Part shown: piece after piece, positions 1-9,299 of the stretch | Position numbering within the stretch: position 1 is the stretch's first letter | How the letters are laid out: every line of letters begins with the position of its first letter | Assembly (NCBI GenBank): GCA_019359075.1 | Contig: JAHHIB010000002.1 | Span: 111,979 to 175,978, forward strand | Source of the DNA: Kalymmatonema hyalinum WJT4-NPBG1 | Lineage (GTDB): Bacteria; Cyanobacteriota; Cyanobacteriia; Cyanobacteriales; Nostocaceae | Direction: 5' to 3' | Length of the DNA stretch: 64,000 nt | Position numbers and translations under genes: made by a program | Notes under the pieces: generated by a model | Database searches by the model: none | Told to the model about the DNA's origin: nothing | What the model saw: only the letters and a program-made list of their open reading frames with translations

Positions 1-456
1 TATCCCCAAACTCTTGGCATACTGCAAGTGCTGCGAAGTTAATTCCTTGAGTTTAGAGAAAGGGCAATATATGAAAACTTCATAACCTCGAAAGTATAAC
101 TCTCGGGCAACGACCAAAGCATCACCACCATTGTGACCGGGACCAACGAGAATTCCTACGCGAAATCCGCCTTGTTTCACGGGAGATGAGCGAGATGAGG
201 AAGATGCGAGAGATTCTAAACTTTGAATTTTGTTCGCGTAGCGTGCCGGAAGGGCATATTTTGAATTTTGAATTGATTTGTCCCCGTGTTCTCCAAAAAG
301 CGGGTAGATATCCTGAATGCGACGGGCAATGAGCCCTGCAACTTTTTCCATCAAAGCCGCTACAGGCATTCCCGCTGCAAAAATGCGCTCTTCAATATCG
401 CGCATTTGCTGTGCGGTGACGACCACTTGTGAAATTTGTTCTTGCCTGTCCTGCAT
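1..456 (-). CDS. nnr: NAD(P)H-hydrate epimerase/dehydratase, N-terminal part (gene runs off the window)
   Basis: Read by hand from the reverse strand; the supplied ORF track omits it because it is open at the left edge. The 152 visible codons begin at ATG 456 (MQDRQEQISQVVVTAQQMR) and include GPGHNGGDALVVAREL, the hallmark of the YjeF N-terminal domain that epimerises damaged R-NAD(P)HX to the S form. In cyanobacteria this domain is usually fused to a C-terminal ADP/ATP-dependent dehydratase, which would lie beyond position 1. An oddity is a stretch of about 40 residues rich in Ser, Ala, Lys and Asn (around residues 57-92), just before the GPGHNGGD motif. It is encoded by a small dispersed repeat (ttcgcgtagcgtgccgg flanked by aattcaaaat units) read in frame. 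The family is fairly certain; the full length and the dehydratase half cannot be seen. Confidence 0.85.
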   Translation of the reverse strand, partial: MQDRQEQISQVVVTAQQMRDIEERIFAAGMPVAALMEKVAGLIARRIQDIYPLFGEHGDKSIQNSKYALPARYANKIQSLESLASSSSRSSPVKQGGFRVGILVGPGHNGGDALVVARELYFRGYEVFIYCPFSKLKELTSQHLQYAKSLGI

Positions 457-556
457 CAGTTCTAAGTCCTCAAGTCTTAAGTTCCGAGCAATGAATGCTG
501 AGTCTTTTTTTTCCTACTTTTCTTTATCCTAATCAGCACTCACCACCCAGCACTTT

Positions 557-1441
557 TTATTTGCCGTAGTAAACCCTGGCATTACCAAATCTTGAATCTC
601 GCCGCAGATAGTTGTTCCACTCTTCTGCCAGCCAACGTTTGGCAAATGGTCCAACTGCTACGTGTGGTCCTCGCGGTTCATCTCTAGGGATAACGGGTAC
701 ATCTCGTCGTCTTACATAGCGTCTGATTTCGTTCCTGTAGTAGGGTAGCTCTTCCGACTTGGTAGGAATAACGACATAGTAGTTGTTAGACCTATTCCCG
801 CCATAATTCCCTCCAGGATACCCGTTAGGATATCCTGTATCAGGATAATTGGGTATGTCTTGTCCATTGTTGCTGGCGATTCGTGTGTTACCTATACCCC
901 TAGATTGCAACTGTCTAGCTCTGTCTCGGGCACCTGATTCGCTCCTAAAAACTCCTGCCTGAATGACGTCACGTCTTCCTAACCGTTTTATGAAGGCATC
1001 TGGTACGATGTCACGTACTTCTGGCAGTTGTCGCCGCAAATTACTGCCATAAACGTACACTTGGTAGCGCCCAAAGTTTTGATTATATTGATTATATTGA
1101 TTTGACGGTGCTCGGAATTCTACACTATTTTGGGGGCTTGTGGAAAATGGCTCCGCTGTAGGCACCTGCGGTAATGGCTCTTGACCATAAGGAGTCAGTG
1201 GGACATTATTGGGAGGTGGCGGTAAGTTTTCAAGCACGCTTTGAGTCAGCAAAACCTCACCTGTTTTGATTTGGGCATACGCTTGGCTGGACTGGGAAAT
1301 AAACAGCAAACATCCTCCCAGCAGTAGAGGCAAGATGGACTGTAGTCGAAAATGGAAGATATGGAACCGTAAAGGATTTAGTGTTGATAATCGGCTGAAA
1401 CTGGTGGATGCTATAAATTGACAAGGTATTGCACCAGACAT
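557..1441 (-). CDS. Secreted SPOR-like domain protein, function unknown
   Basis: About 294 residues if translation starts at ATG 1441. The longer ORF version begins at a TTG inside an aattcaaaattc repeat, so I prefer the ATG. Residues about 30-57 form a hydrophobic signal segment (LPLLLGGCLLFISQSSQAYA), so the mature protein is probably periplasmic or outer-membrane associated. A proline-rich linker is followed by two regions resembling SPOR-type modules: YQVYVYG...VIQAGVFRSESGARDRARQLQSRG, and YYVVIP...HVAVGPFAKRWLAEEWNNYL. In known SPOR domains this beta-alpha pattern binds denuded peptidoglycan. A Tyr/Asn/Gly-rich insert separates the two. It sits upstream of and divergent from mnmA across a 247-bp gap. 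Repeated weak similarity supports the SPOR-like call, but it was not checked with a profile. Confidence 0.6.
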   Translation of the reverse strand: MSGAIPCQFIASTSFSRLSTLNPLRFHIFHFRLQSILPLLLGGCLLFISQSSQAYAQIKTGEVLLTQSVLENLPPPPNNVPLTPYGQEPLPQVPTAEPFSTSPQNSVEFRAPSNQYNQYNQNFGRYQVYVYGSNLRRQLPEVRDIVPDAFIKRLGRRDVIQAGVFRSESGARDRARQLQSRGIGNTRIASNNGQDIPNYPDTGYPNGYPGGNYGGNRSNNYYVVIPTKSEELPYYRNEIRRYVRRRDVPVIPRDEPRGPHVAVGPFAKRWLAEEWNNYLRRDSRFGNARVYYGK

Positions 1442-1688
1442 AAGCAATTCAAAATTCAAAAAGAAGAAATGAGCTTCGTGTACTCAAGCATTATGGCTGT
1501 TGACTATATGCAGCTCTTTTGGCGTGACAGCGGGCGTAGCTGCAACAAGCTTAATAGAAGCATAAAGTATTACAGTGCTAAGTCAAACCTTTATAATCAA
1601 TATTTCACTCTTTAGCTTTGTACCTTATTCATAAGCCTTCGGTTCACAGTGTTAAGCTAGAACCAGTAGCCTAGCCATTTTTCCGCAG

Positions 1689-2744
1689 ATGAAGAAAGTA
1701 GTCGTTGGTCTTTCTGGTGGCGTTGACAGTTCCACCGCAGCAGCCATTTTGCACCATCAAGGTTATGAAGTTATTGGTCTGACCCTTTGGCTGATGAAAG
1801 GGAAAGGTCAGTGCTGCTCTGAAGGTATGATTGACGCGGCTTATATCTGCGAACAACTGGGCATTCCCCATCATATTGTTGATATTCGCGATGTCTTTCA
1901 GACCAGTATCGTCGATTACCTGGTAGCTGGTTACAGTACTGGGATCACTCCTTTGCCTTGCTCGCAGTGCAATAAAACTGTGAAATTTGGTCCGATGTTG
2001 CAGTATGCTCAGGAAAATCTGGAATGCGATCGCATTGCCACCGGTCATTATGCCCGCATTCAATATGATGAACCGACTGGACGTTATCAATTGCTACGAG
2101 CAGTTGACCGCAACAAAGACCAGTCCTACTTTCTCTATGACTTGTCGCAAGATTTACTAGCAGGCACCGTATTCCCTCTAGGAGAACTCCAAAAAACTGA
2201 CACTCGTCGTCTTGCCAGCGAACACGGTTTGAAAACAGCAGATAAGCCAGAGAGTCAGGACTTGTGCTTAGTAGAAAGTAACGGTTCAATGCGAGCGTTT
2301 CTTGACAAATATCTTGCGCCCAAAAAAGGCGATATCGTTGATCCCACGGGCAAGGTACTCGGGCAGCATGATGGTGTCCATCATTACACGATAGGGCAAC
2401 GTAAAGGGTTGGGGATCGCCGCTGCTGAACCGTTGTATGTTATCGAATTGGATGCGGTTAACAATAGAGTGATTGTGGGCGATCGCACTAAAGCAACTGA
2501 ACCAGAATGCACCGTAGGGCGAGTAAACTGGGTATCTATGTGCGAACCATCAACCCCGATTCGCACTGAAGTTCAAATCCGCTACCGTTCAACTCCTGTA
2601 CCAGTCACAGTCATTCCCTTGGAAAACTCCCGTGTCCGTATCGTTTTTGATGAACCTCAGTTTAGCATTACCCCCGGACAAGCTGCTGTATGGTACGACG
2701 GGGACAAAGTGTTGGGTGGCGGCATCATTGAACAATTTAGCTAG
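1689..2744 (+). CDS. mnmA: tRNA-specific 2-thiouridylase MnmA
   Basis: The 351-residue product installs the 2-thio group on the wobble uridine (U34) of tRNA-Lys, Glu and Gln, using ATP to adenylate the base and persulfide sulfur. The PP-loop SGGVDSS is at residues 9-15. The catalytic cysteine of the PCSQCNK motif is about residue 94 and the second cysteine (DLCLV) about residue 193, matching the two-cysteine mechanism of the family. [14 protein letters not shown] and [12 protein letters not shown] are also typical. Length is normal and the ATG start gives the usual N-terminus [11 protein letters not shown]. It appears to be a single transcription unit; a 14-bp perfect inverted repeat lies about 90 bp after the stop. 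Confidence 0.96.
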   Translation: MKKVVVGLSGGVDSSTAAAILHHQGYEVIGLTLWLMKGKGQCCSEGMIDAAYICEQLGIPHHIVDIRDVFQTSIVDYLVAGYSTGITPLPCSQCNKTVKFGPMLQYAQENLECDRIATGHYARIQYDEPTGRYQLLRAVDRNKDQSYFLYDLSQDLLAGTVFPLGELQKTDTRRLASEHGLKTADKPESQDLCLVESNGSMRAFLDKYLAPKKGDIVDPTGKVLGQHDGVHHYTIGQRKGLGIAAAEPLYVIELDAVNNRVIVGDRTKATEPECTVGRVNWVSMCEPSTPIRTEVQIRYRSTPVPVTVIPLENSRVRIVFDEPQFSITPGQAAVWYDGDKVLGGGIIEQFS

Positions 2745-2833
2745 ATCACGAATCAGGTATGGGCGATGAGGAGTAGGGGAGCACGGACAAAACTCCCTCA
2801 TCTGTCTCATCTTTTCCTACTTTCTCTCAAGCT

Positions 2834-2878
2834 CCGCCTTTCACCCCAACATAGCTACAAGGTGGGGGTGAAAGGCGG
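2834..2878. repeat. 14-bp perfect inverted repeat after mnmA (possible terminator)
   Basis: The arms ccgcctttcacccc (2834-2847) and ggggtgaaaggcgg (2865-2878) pair perfectly around a 17-nt loop. It lies 90 bp downstream of mnmA. No T-run follows, so it may be a dispersed palindromic element or a factor-assisted terminator rather than a classic intrinsic one. Confidence 0.6.
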
Positions 2879-3057
2879 GTGAAAAATAAAATCGCCCTGT
2901 ATTGAAGCCGACGCGAAGCGGAGGGACAATGCAGGGAAGAGTGAGTTTTTCACTGTCTACGTGGATCTATACAGAAAGCTTGCAGGAACCAGGAACTCAT
3001 TATACACAGTTGCCGTCTGCAGCTGTAGAAAGGAGGTAACGCGCCTTGTTGACATTG

Positions 3058-3236
3058 ATGTATGAGTACAAAATCCAACCCAAGACCAAATAGCACGAGT
3101 TGAGCAATATCTCGAACTGTGTCGCCAAGTCTGGAATTACGCTTTGCGTCAGCCCAAAGATTGGATTTCGGCTCGTAAGTACCAACTCAACGTTTATTCC
3201 ATCACTTGTGAGTACATCCTAATCTGTGAGTAAGCC
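3058..3236 (+). pseudogene. TnpB (IS200/IS605 family) N-terminal relic, frameshifted
   Basis: Reading from ATG 3058 gives MYEYKIQPKTK and then a stop. Shifting frame after this gives ARVEQYLELCRQVWNYAL, then RQPKDWISARKYQLN. This is the conserved N-terminal DNA/RNA-binding region of cyanobacterial TnpB, the RNA-guided nuclease carried by IS200/IS605 elements. About 55-60 residues can be recognised; the RuvC region is absent. One frameshift and the truncation make it a dead fragment. It lies about 6 kb upstream of another TnpB relic (C-terminal part), but the two do not add up to a whole protein. Confidence 0.75.
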
Positions 3237-3556
3237 GAACAGCTTGCGGTTACGGCTCAACTCCGTTTTAGACAGCTTGAGTTGTCTGTAGGGACAGTAG
3301 CTGGTAACTGCTTAGTGGAAGCAATCGCTTTTTTGCAGCGAGATACAATTATACTGTGAACGGCTAATAGCTAGACTTTTAATTAAGTGGCTATAACCCT
3401 TGCCTACTAATGATTTTAGCTATTTTTAAAAAGTAAAGTTCCAAGCGATTCTTAGTATAAAAACTAAGCTAGTAGTGAAAATAAATATAATAAGATCTTA
3501 ACTTTCAAGTTATTGACTCTTGACAATTTTTTAATGCCTCTTGAGACTCTTCCCGT

Positions 3557-5377
3557 ATGAATAACAATGAATATCTCGCTCTGCTATCGAAAGGAATTAA
3601 AATTTGGAATAAACAAAGACCAAGAGATAGTAATTTAATTAAGCTAGCCCAACTTAATCTTAGAGAAAAAAACCTTAGAGAAATAGATTTGACGTTAACT
3701 GATTTGAGTGGAACAGATCTGAGCGGAGCAAATCTGAGTGGAGCAGATTTCAGTGGCTCTGAGCTAACTAATACTAAACTAATTAATACTAATTTGAGTG
3801 GGGCAAATCTAACTCGTGCAAAATTCAGAAATTGTATTATTGAGAATAGCGATTTAAGTGAAGCTAAGTTAGACGGAGCACAATTTGAAAATGTTAGCTT
3901 CACTCGGACAAAGCTGGATAACGCTATATTCAGCAATGCCAATCTCCGTCAGATTCAATTTGGTACAGGTGAAAATAAAAATTCCCTTAAAGGAGCTTCA
4001 TTCACTAGCGCTACTTTCATAGACGCTAATTTGAGTGATATCGATTTAACAGGAATTAACTTAAAGAGTGCTGATCTTAACGAAGCGAATTTAAGTCTCA
4101 CCGATCTACGTGGAGTTGATCTGAGTGGAGCTAAACTGAAAAAAACCATTCTAATTTGTGCTAATCTACGTGGAGCTAACCTCAGCGATACAAGTTTAGC
4201 TTATGCAGATATGAGTGGCTCAGATATTGGGGATGCTAAATTTTTAGGAGCAGACTTAACTGGAGCTACGCTTAAGGGCATCACTTTAAGCGATTCAGAT
4301 ATTAATAATTTCCGCAATGCAAATTTGAATCAAATTATTGTAGATGATGATCCAGTAATTGCTCAACTAATAGAATCTCATTCTGCTAATAAGACTAACC
4401 AGTTTTCCTTATCCACTTACACTATACAAATTAAACAAATAAAAGGAGGTAAAAACAGTACTTATAGCCCACACCCTATTCCTCTCAGCAAATTTTACAA
4501 CGGAACAGACTTATTCGACTTTTTTCACGAATCTTTATTAAAAATGAATTCTTTATTAACGCTAAATCAAAAACCTAAACAAGATAGCAGCGAAAGAATT
4601 GTTTTGATTGTTCCCTCTGATACTCTAAAAATATCTGCCAGAAAGATAACTGGAACATTAGGGAGTGGAAAATATGGAATAATAAGAACTATCATGAATG
4701 TAAATGGTGGAGAAATAACTCATATTCAGACAGAAAATGAAGCAGGAGTTCAACCCTATTTTTTCTTAATTAAAATTCCCAAAGGTAAATCTGAAGGTAT
4801 TATTATTTTACAAAATATTGGCAATCATGGGATAAAGAGCTTATTCACAGACTTCATTTCCAAGCAATTCAAGGAAAGATATGTAGATTATCGTATTGAT
4901 GTTAAACCTTTTATTCCAGATGAAAAAATCAGAGAAGTGGTTTCTGACGGAAAAGTAAAGAAAATAATTTTTATCAAAAATGATGCCAGTATATCCACTA
5001 ATAGTACAGAAATTCTTGACCAAAACAGGAAAAGCATAAATGGGAAAATTGAACTTGTAGTATCGGCTGATGATATTCCCCTGAATCATAATTTTGTTGA
5101 AAATGTTAATGACTTCCACAGTGGTAATGGGATAGTAGATATTTTATTTGATTCGGAATCATTCGGTTTTGAGTATGACACTATTAAACTTGAGATAGAT
5201 TTGGGGGGTAAAAGCAGAACAATTGATTTGGATAAGAAGAGCTTAAGAAAATCCGATGAAGATATTACTGATAAAGTAGAAGTAGATAAATACGGAAACC
5301 CAATTTTTATTTCTATTGAAAATTTGGCATCAGAAATATGTAAAGACACTGAAGAAACCCTCAATAAAATTTATTAA
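3557..5377 (+). CDS. Pentapeptide-repeat protein with an unassigned C-terminal half
   Basis: 606 residues. After a short leader (EYLALLSKGIKIWNKQRP, typical of cyanobacterial pentapeptide proteins), residues about 30-265 are A(D/N)LxG-type repeats such as LSGTDLSGANLSGADFSGS. These fold into a right-handed quadrilateral beta-helix that usually acts as a rigid scaffold or target mimic. The remaining 330 residues or so are not repetitive. They contain PYFFLIKIPKGKSEGIIILQ and IGNHGIKSLF, then an acidic, lysine-rich tail, and I do not recognise the family. No signal peptide or membrane segment is visible, so it is probably cytosolic. The gene is AT-rich, lies next to a transposase relic and converges on the caspase-WD40 gene. 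The C-terminal half may be an effector or binding domain, but that is inference only. Confidence 0.75.
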   Translation: MNNNEYLALLSKGIKIWNKQRPRDSNLIKLAQLNLREKNLREIDLTLTDLSGTDLSGANLSGADFSGSELTNTKLINTNLSGANLTRAKFRNCIIENSDLSEAKLDGAQFENVSFTRTKLDNAIFSNANLRQIQFGTGENKNSLKGASFTSATFIDANLSDIDLTGINLKSADLNEANLSLTDLRGVDLSGAKLKKTILICANLRGANLSDTSLAYADMSGSDIGDAKFLGADLTGATLKGITLSDSDINNFRNANLNQIIVDDDPVIAQLIESHSANKTNQFSLSTYTIQIKQIKGGKNSTYSPHPIPLSKFYNGTDLFDFFHESLLKMNSLLTLNQKPKQDSSERIVLIVPSDTLKISARKITGTLGSGKYGIIRTIMNVNGGEITHIQTENEAGVQPYFFLIKIPKGKSEGIIILQNIGNHGIKSLFTDFISKQFKERYVDYRIDVKPFIPDEKIREVVSDGKVKKIIFIKNDASISTNSTEILDQNRKSINGKIELVVSADDIPLNHNFVENVNDFHSGNGIVDILFDSESFGFEYDTIKLEIDLGGKSRTIDLDKKSLRKSDEDITDKVEVDKYGNPIFISIENLASEICKDTEETLNKIY

Positions 5378-5507
5378 AATTAACTCTGAAAAAAAAACTT
5401 ATTTTATGATACTGAATAGTCGTAGATGAGAACATAAGTTCTTAAAGATATATCGCATCTTCAAAACTGTCTTTACTTGTGTTCCCTCTTTATTTTTGAA
5501 AAATTAT

Positions 5508-8500
5508 TTACTTGTGATACTGCTGATAAACTTTGAGGATTTGTTCAATCAATTGGGAATTTTGCTCTCGCTCAATCAAATCTGAGCAGGAGTAGTGGTA
5601 TAAAATTTTGAGCCAACCCTCCCAATTCATCCCCCAAAGATGTTGAATTTGGTCAAAACCACCGCTGGCAATGAGTGTTCCATCTGTACTGAATGTGACT
5701 GCATTGACAGCTCCTTTATGTCCTTTGAGAAGCTTCTCTATCTTTTGATTTGTCGTATTCCAAAGTCGAATGCTGCTATCGGCACCGCCACTAGCAATGA
5801 CGTTCCCATTTGGACTAAATGCAATTGTATAGATAGCTCCTTCATGCCCTTGAAGAATTGAGATTTGAACACCGCTTGAAACATTCCAAAGTCGAATCGT
5901 ACTATCGGCACCGCCGCTAGCAATGATGTTCCCATCTGGACTAAATGCAATTGTGTTAATAGCTCCTTTATGCCCTTGTTTAATAGCTTCTTCATGTTTA
6001 GGAAGGATTAAGATTGGAGCGCCACTTGAAACATTCCAAAGTCGAATAGTGCTATCCAAACCACCGCTAGCAATGATGTTCCCATCTGGACTAAATGCAA
6101 TTGTGTTAATAGCTCCTTCATGTCCTTGTTTAATAGCTTCTTCATGTTTAGGAAGGATTAAGATTGGAGCGCCACTTGAAACATTCCAAAGTCGAATAGT
6201 GCTATCGGCACCACCGCTAGCAATGACGTTCCCATTTGGACTAAATGCAATTGTATTGACAAACTTGTTATGCCCTCGAAGTATTTGGGTTGAATTATCT
6301 TGTAAGCTCCACAATCGAATTGTTTTATCAAAACTGGCGCTGGCAATAATTTTGCTATTTGGGCTAAAGATTACAGCGTTAACTGAATCCTCATGTTCTT
6401 TCAGAGTTTTGGAGATTAAGTGATTCTTTAAATCCCATAGTTTAAGGGTGCAATCACTACTACTTACAATAAACCGCCCGTCTGGACTAAACGACATTGC
6501 TACAATATCTTCTTCGTGAATATAAACTGGCTCTTGTACTTGAAGAACTGCTTCCACAGATCTACAAAAGCTTTCTTCAACTAAATCCAAGAGCTTTGTT
6601 GGAGAACGCTCTAAATTTATGTATAAAGCTTGGATCGCTAATGAAAGTCCTTCCATTGGGTCGATAGAGAGTAGGCTAAGTGCTTTTCCCGCCTGTTTTC
6701 TTAGATCAGACTCGACCATAACAACGCTGATTTGTGTTTCGTTAATATCACACTTTTGGTAAAATTCTTGTGAAGCAGAATCTAGTTCTGATATTAAGCT
6801 ATTCCAATTAGCTCTTAATTTAGCTAAGAGAGTTCCCCTGATTAAATCTTCGTCCTTCCTTCCCTCTGTAACCCATAACCTTTGAGCATTTTCCAATCTA
6901 TCTCGTAAATACCTTAGTTTGCGACTTTCCAAAAGCCATTCTGCATATCGTTCCCATCCGTTGATCAATGCTTCATGGGAGAGATCGATCCACTCCTCTT
7001 GTTGATCCTCTTTTCCGGCGACGAGTAAACGAGCTTTGATGAGATCTTCCAATACGTCGCCTAACGCTTTGTGAGTTTCAGAGTCATCATTACCCATCGC
7101 CAATAACCTGCCTTTCGATTGTCGTTGGCGAGTATCTTTTTCTTGTTGTCCGGTTATCACCAGACGTAAAAAAATTCGTCTAATCCAGTCTTTCTCTGGC
7201 TCATCGCGCTCATCGCGCTCATCGCGTCGGTTGGCAGGCATTTCTTCATCGTAATCTCGATAGTGATAGACTTGCTCAGCGTGCTGGTTTAACGCACCTG
7301 TAAGCCCTCCCAGTTTTTCGTATTGTTCCAAAGTGAGGAGACGGCATGTGTGATCGCGCTTTTCCCACAGTGCTAACAAAGCAAATTGCAATAGGGGCAA
7401 ACATTCTTTTTCTTGACTAATTTCCTTAAGTATTGCTCCTAGTAGACCTGTTTCTAATTGATAACCTTGTTTTTTTGCTGGTTCTGTTATTGCTTGCTCC
7501 AAATCAGCTCCAACTAATGGTGGCATATAAACTGCCTGTTCTTGAATCAACTGTGCCAGCGATGGATCGCGTAAACTTTCTTCAATAAAATCCGCCCGCA
7601 TTGTGGTGATAACAGCTAACTTTGCTGTTTCTTCCTTCCCAAAAGCAGATGATAGAGGATATTGAGTTAACAATTCGATGAATCTGCGTCTCTCATCTTC
7701 CTCGGTACAAAGGGTGAAAATTTCTTCAAATTGGTCTATTAACAATAAAAAGCGTTCATTTTTGGGGAGATGGTCACGTATGTGACTTAAACCATGAGGA
7801 TCATTGTCAATGAAGCTATTAAGTAGTTTGCTTTTCTTGGAACCCTGAAAAAAATCTTGAAAAACCGTCTCTAATTTCGCCAATGGTCTACGCCCTGGTA
7901 TAATCGGCTCCAAGATTTTCCAACCATTGTCTTCCAATTTGGGAATTAAACCTGCACGGACTACAGAAGATTTACCACTACCAGAAGTGCCAATTAGCTT
8001 AACAAACAAACCCAACTCTAATTTTTGTTGGATGGTAGAAACTATTCGACTGCGACCAAAGAAGAATTCAACGTGTTGTTTATCAAAAGCTTCTAATCCG
8101 CGATAGGGACATTCCTCAGAAACTTCTGTAGAAAGCACAGCTTTTTTAGGTGGATACCAAACTAAGGGTATTGATCGTCCTCCACCCATGTTGATTGGTT
8201 CTTGGCCACTCTGCTTAAGTTCCCGCGATATAAAGCTAAACAAGTCGGCGACATTCACTTCCCCAGTGGCTTCATCAGCCTTATCGTGAGATAATCCTCT
8301 CAAAACAGCTTGGGTAAAAATGCCTCCTTCGACATCTTCCCGCGCTTTTTCAAATTCACGAGAGGCAGTAATTAGGCAGTAGTCCTGTTTGCTGTAGAAA
8401 TCGGGGAAACTTGACCTGATTTTTTCTAAAAAAGAACCAGAATAGCAGCAGTCTAGCAGTACCACTAAGCTACTAAGCTCAGATTTCTGTATTAAATCAT

Positions 8501-8876
8501 TGAAGTCGTCAAACGAAATTGCATTCTGTCCATCGCTGGTACAATCAAAGGTTGCCAGATAGCCCTTTTGTTTACCTGTCAGCGTTGGTGCTTCAAATCC
8601 ATGTCCGGCAAAATAAATTAGTGCTTCGTGATTTTTTGCCTTCTTCAGCAGAAACTCCCTCAGTGCTAAACCCAGTTCCTTGCCAGTGAGCTTTTTGTCT
8701 GGCGCAACACGCTTGCAATTTTCACCCTTGATTAACTTATCAGGTAACGGCTGAACATTAAAGCGACCGTGTTCACGGAGTACCTGCGCTATGTTTTCTG
8801 CATCGGTGACAGCCTTGGGCAGGTTTCTAAAATTGTTATAGTTAGCAATGCCAATCACCAACGCATATCGAGCCAT
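5508..8876 (-). CDS. Caspase (C14)-nSTAND ATPase-WD40 repeat protein
   Basis: 1122 residues in three parts. (1) Residues 1 to about 245 form a caspase-fold peptidase with an intact dyad: His92 in YFAGHG and Cys144 in LDCCYSG. (2) From about residue 265 (CPYRGLEAFDKQHVEFFFGR), an nSTAND1-type NTPase carries P-loop GTSGSGKSS (near 297) and Walker B LLLIDQFEEIF (near 375), followed by an alpha-helical region to about 780. (3) Seven WD40 repeats (about 785-1085, one predicted propeller) precede a 40-residue helical tail. The architecture suggests a sensor (WD40), switch (STAND) and executioner (protease), acting in the cytosol. WD repeats 3-5 are nearly identical 150-nt units with an extra LPKHEEAIKQ spacer, so this sensor is recently amplified. 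The gene is divergent from the Trypco1-like gene across 75 bp. The substrate is unknown. Confidence 0.92.
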   Translation of the reverse strand: MARYALVIGIANYNNFRNLPKAVTDAENIAQVLREHGRFNVQPLPDKLIKGENCKRVAPDKKLTGKELGLALREFLLKKAKNHEALIYFAGHGFEAPTLTGKQKGYLATFDCTSDGQNAISFDDFNDLIQKSELSSLVVLLDCCYSGSFLEKIRSSFPDFYSKQDYCLITASREFEKAREDVEGGIFTQAVLRGLSHDKADEATGEVNVADLFSFISRELKQSGQEPINMGGGRSIPLVWYPPKKAVLSTEVSEECPYRGLEAFDKQHVEFFFGRSRIVSTIQQKLELGLFVKLIGTSGSGKSSVVRAGLIPKLEDNGWKILEPIIPGRRPLAKLETVFQDFFQGSKKSKLLNSFIDNDPHGLSHIRDHLPKNERFLLLIDQFEEIFTLCTEEDERRRFIELLTQYPLSSAFGKEETAKLAVITTMRADFIEESLRDPSLAQLIQEQAVYMPPLVGADLEQAITEPAKKQGYQLETGLLGAILKEISQEKECLPLLQFALLALWEKRDHTCRLLTLEQYEKLGGLTGALNQHAEQVYHYRDYDEEMPANRRDERDERDEPEKDWIRRIFLRLVITGQQEKDTRQRQSKGRLLAMGNDDSETHKALGDVLEDLIKARLLVAGKEDQQEEWIDLSHEALINGWERYAEWLLESRKLRYLRDRLENAQRLWVTEGRKDEDLIRGTLLAKLRANWNSLISELDSASQEFYQKCDINETQISVVMVESDLRKQAGKALSLLSIDPMEGLSLAIQALYINLERSPTKLLDLVEESFCRSVEAVLQVQEPVYIHEEDIVAMSFSPDGRFIVSSSDCTLKLWDLKNHLISKTLKEHEDSVNAVIFSPNSKIIASASFDKTIRLWSLQDNSTQILRGHNKFVNTIAFSPNGNVIASGGADSTIRLWNVSSGAPILILPKHEEAIKQGHEGAINTIAFSPDGNIIASGGLDSTIRLWNVSSGAPILILPKHEEAIKQGHKGAINTIAFSPDGNIIASGGADSTIRLWNVSSGVQISILQGHEGAIYTIAFSPNGNVIASGGADSSIRLWNTTNQKIEKLLKGHKGAVNAVTFSTDGTLIASGGFDQIQHLWGMNWEGWLKILYHYSCSDLIEREQNSQLIEQILKVYQQYHK
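5975..6210 (-). repeat. 150-nt tandem duplication within the WD40 region
   Basis: The segment beginning cttgtttaatagcttcttca at 5975 recurs at 6125, a period of exactly 150 nt (50 codons, longer than the usual WD40 unit of about 42). The copies are almost base-identical through the WD blade and differ at a few positions (for example the GGL versus GGA loop). This points to recent intragenic duplication or gene conversion. Confidence 0.85.
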
Positions 8877-8951
8877 ACTGTCTAACCAAGCATAGGGGCA
8901 TTTTAGAGTATTATAACTAACATAGTAATCCGCAATGACTTGAGGCTACCG

Positions 8952-9299
8952 ATGTCAGAAGTACAACGCCTAGTAATTAAAGACGATGGTGAAGAGTACG
9001 AGCTTTATATTCAGTCCAAAACTGTCGCTGAGGTGCCAGACATAGACGACGAGGAAGAAGGATACCGTGGTATTGGCGATATTCTCCCCACAGTTAATAT
9101 TCAGGAATTTCACGCCAAGCTTCGTGGTTATACCAAATTGGCTCTTGGGGCATTCAAAAATTTACCTGAAGCTGAAGAAGTCACAATAAAATTTGGTATC
9201 AAACTAGGTAGCAAAGTTGGCATTCCTATTTTGGTTGAAGGTTCTAGTGAAGGCAACTTTGAGATTGAAGTTAAGTGTAAGTTTTCTGAGAAAAAGTGA
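8952..9299 (+). CDS. Trypco1-like (CU044_2847-type) small protein, probable partner of the caspase gene
   Basis: 115 residues from ATG 8952; the ORF track starts four codons earlier at a TTG. The C-terminal half reads VTIKFGIKLGSKVGIPI, then EGNFEIEVKCKF. This closely follows the pattern of the trypsin-co-occurring domain 1 family (VEFGIKLS..AGxxIAKxxxEANFxVxL), which is known to accompany proteases and STAND NTPases in predicted conflict systems. The N-terminal half is a small beta-rich segment with an acidic patch (DIDDEEEGY). It is divergently transcribed from the caspase-nSTAND-WD40 gene 75 bp away, a layout that suggests shared regulation. Its biochemical role is unknown; it could be a substrate, an inhibitor or an adaptor. 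The family call comes from memory of the pattern. Confidence 0.65.
   Translation: MSEVQRLVIKDDGEEYELYIQSKTVAEVPDIDDEEEGYRGIGDILPTVNIQEFHAKLRGYTKLALGAFKNLPEAEEVTIKFGIKLGSKVGIPILVEGSSEGNFEIEVKCKFSEKK

Larger units (their letters stand above)
2745..3556. other. Accessory gap with repeat fragments and a transposase relic
   Basis: These 812 bases carry no intact gene. They hold the 14-bp inverted repeat, a short dispersed-repeat fragment (gccgacgcgaagcggag, about 2909-2925) of a type common in heterocystous cyanobacteria, and the TnpB N-terminal relic. The AT-rich 3360-3556 leads into the pentapeptide gene; I see no clear promoter there. Confidence 0.6.

Noticed and set aside
5923-6423. 166-residue plus-strand ORF opposite the WD40 region
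   Set aside because: Antisense shadow of tandem WD40 repeats; its own repetition simply mirrors them.
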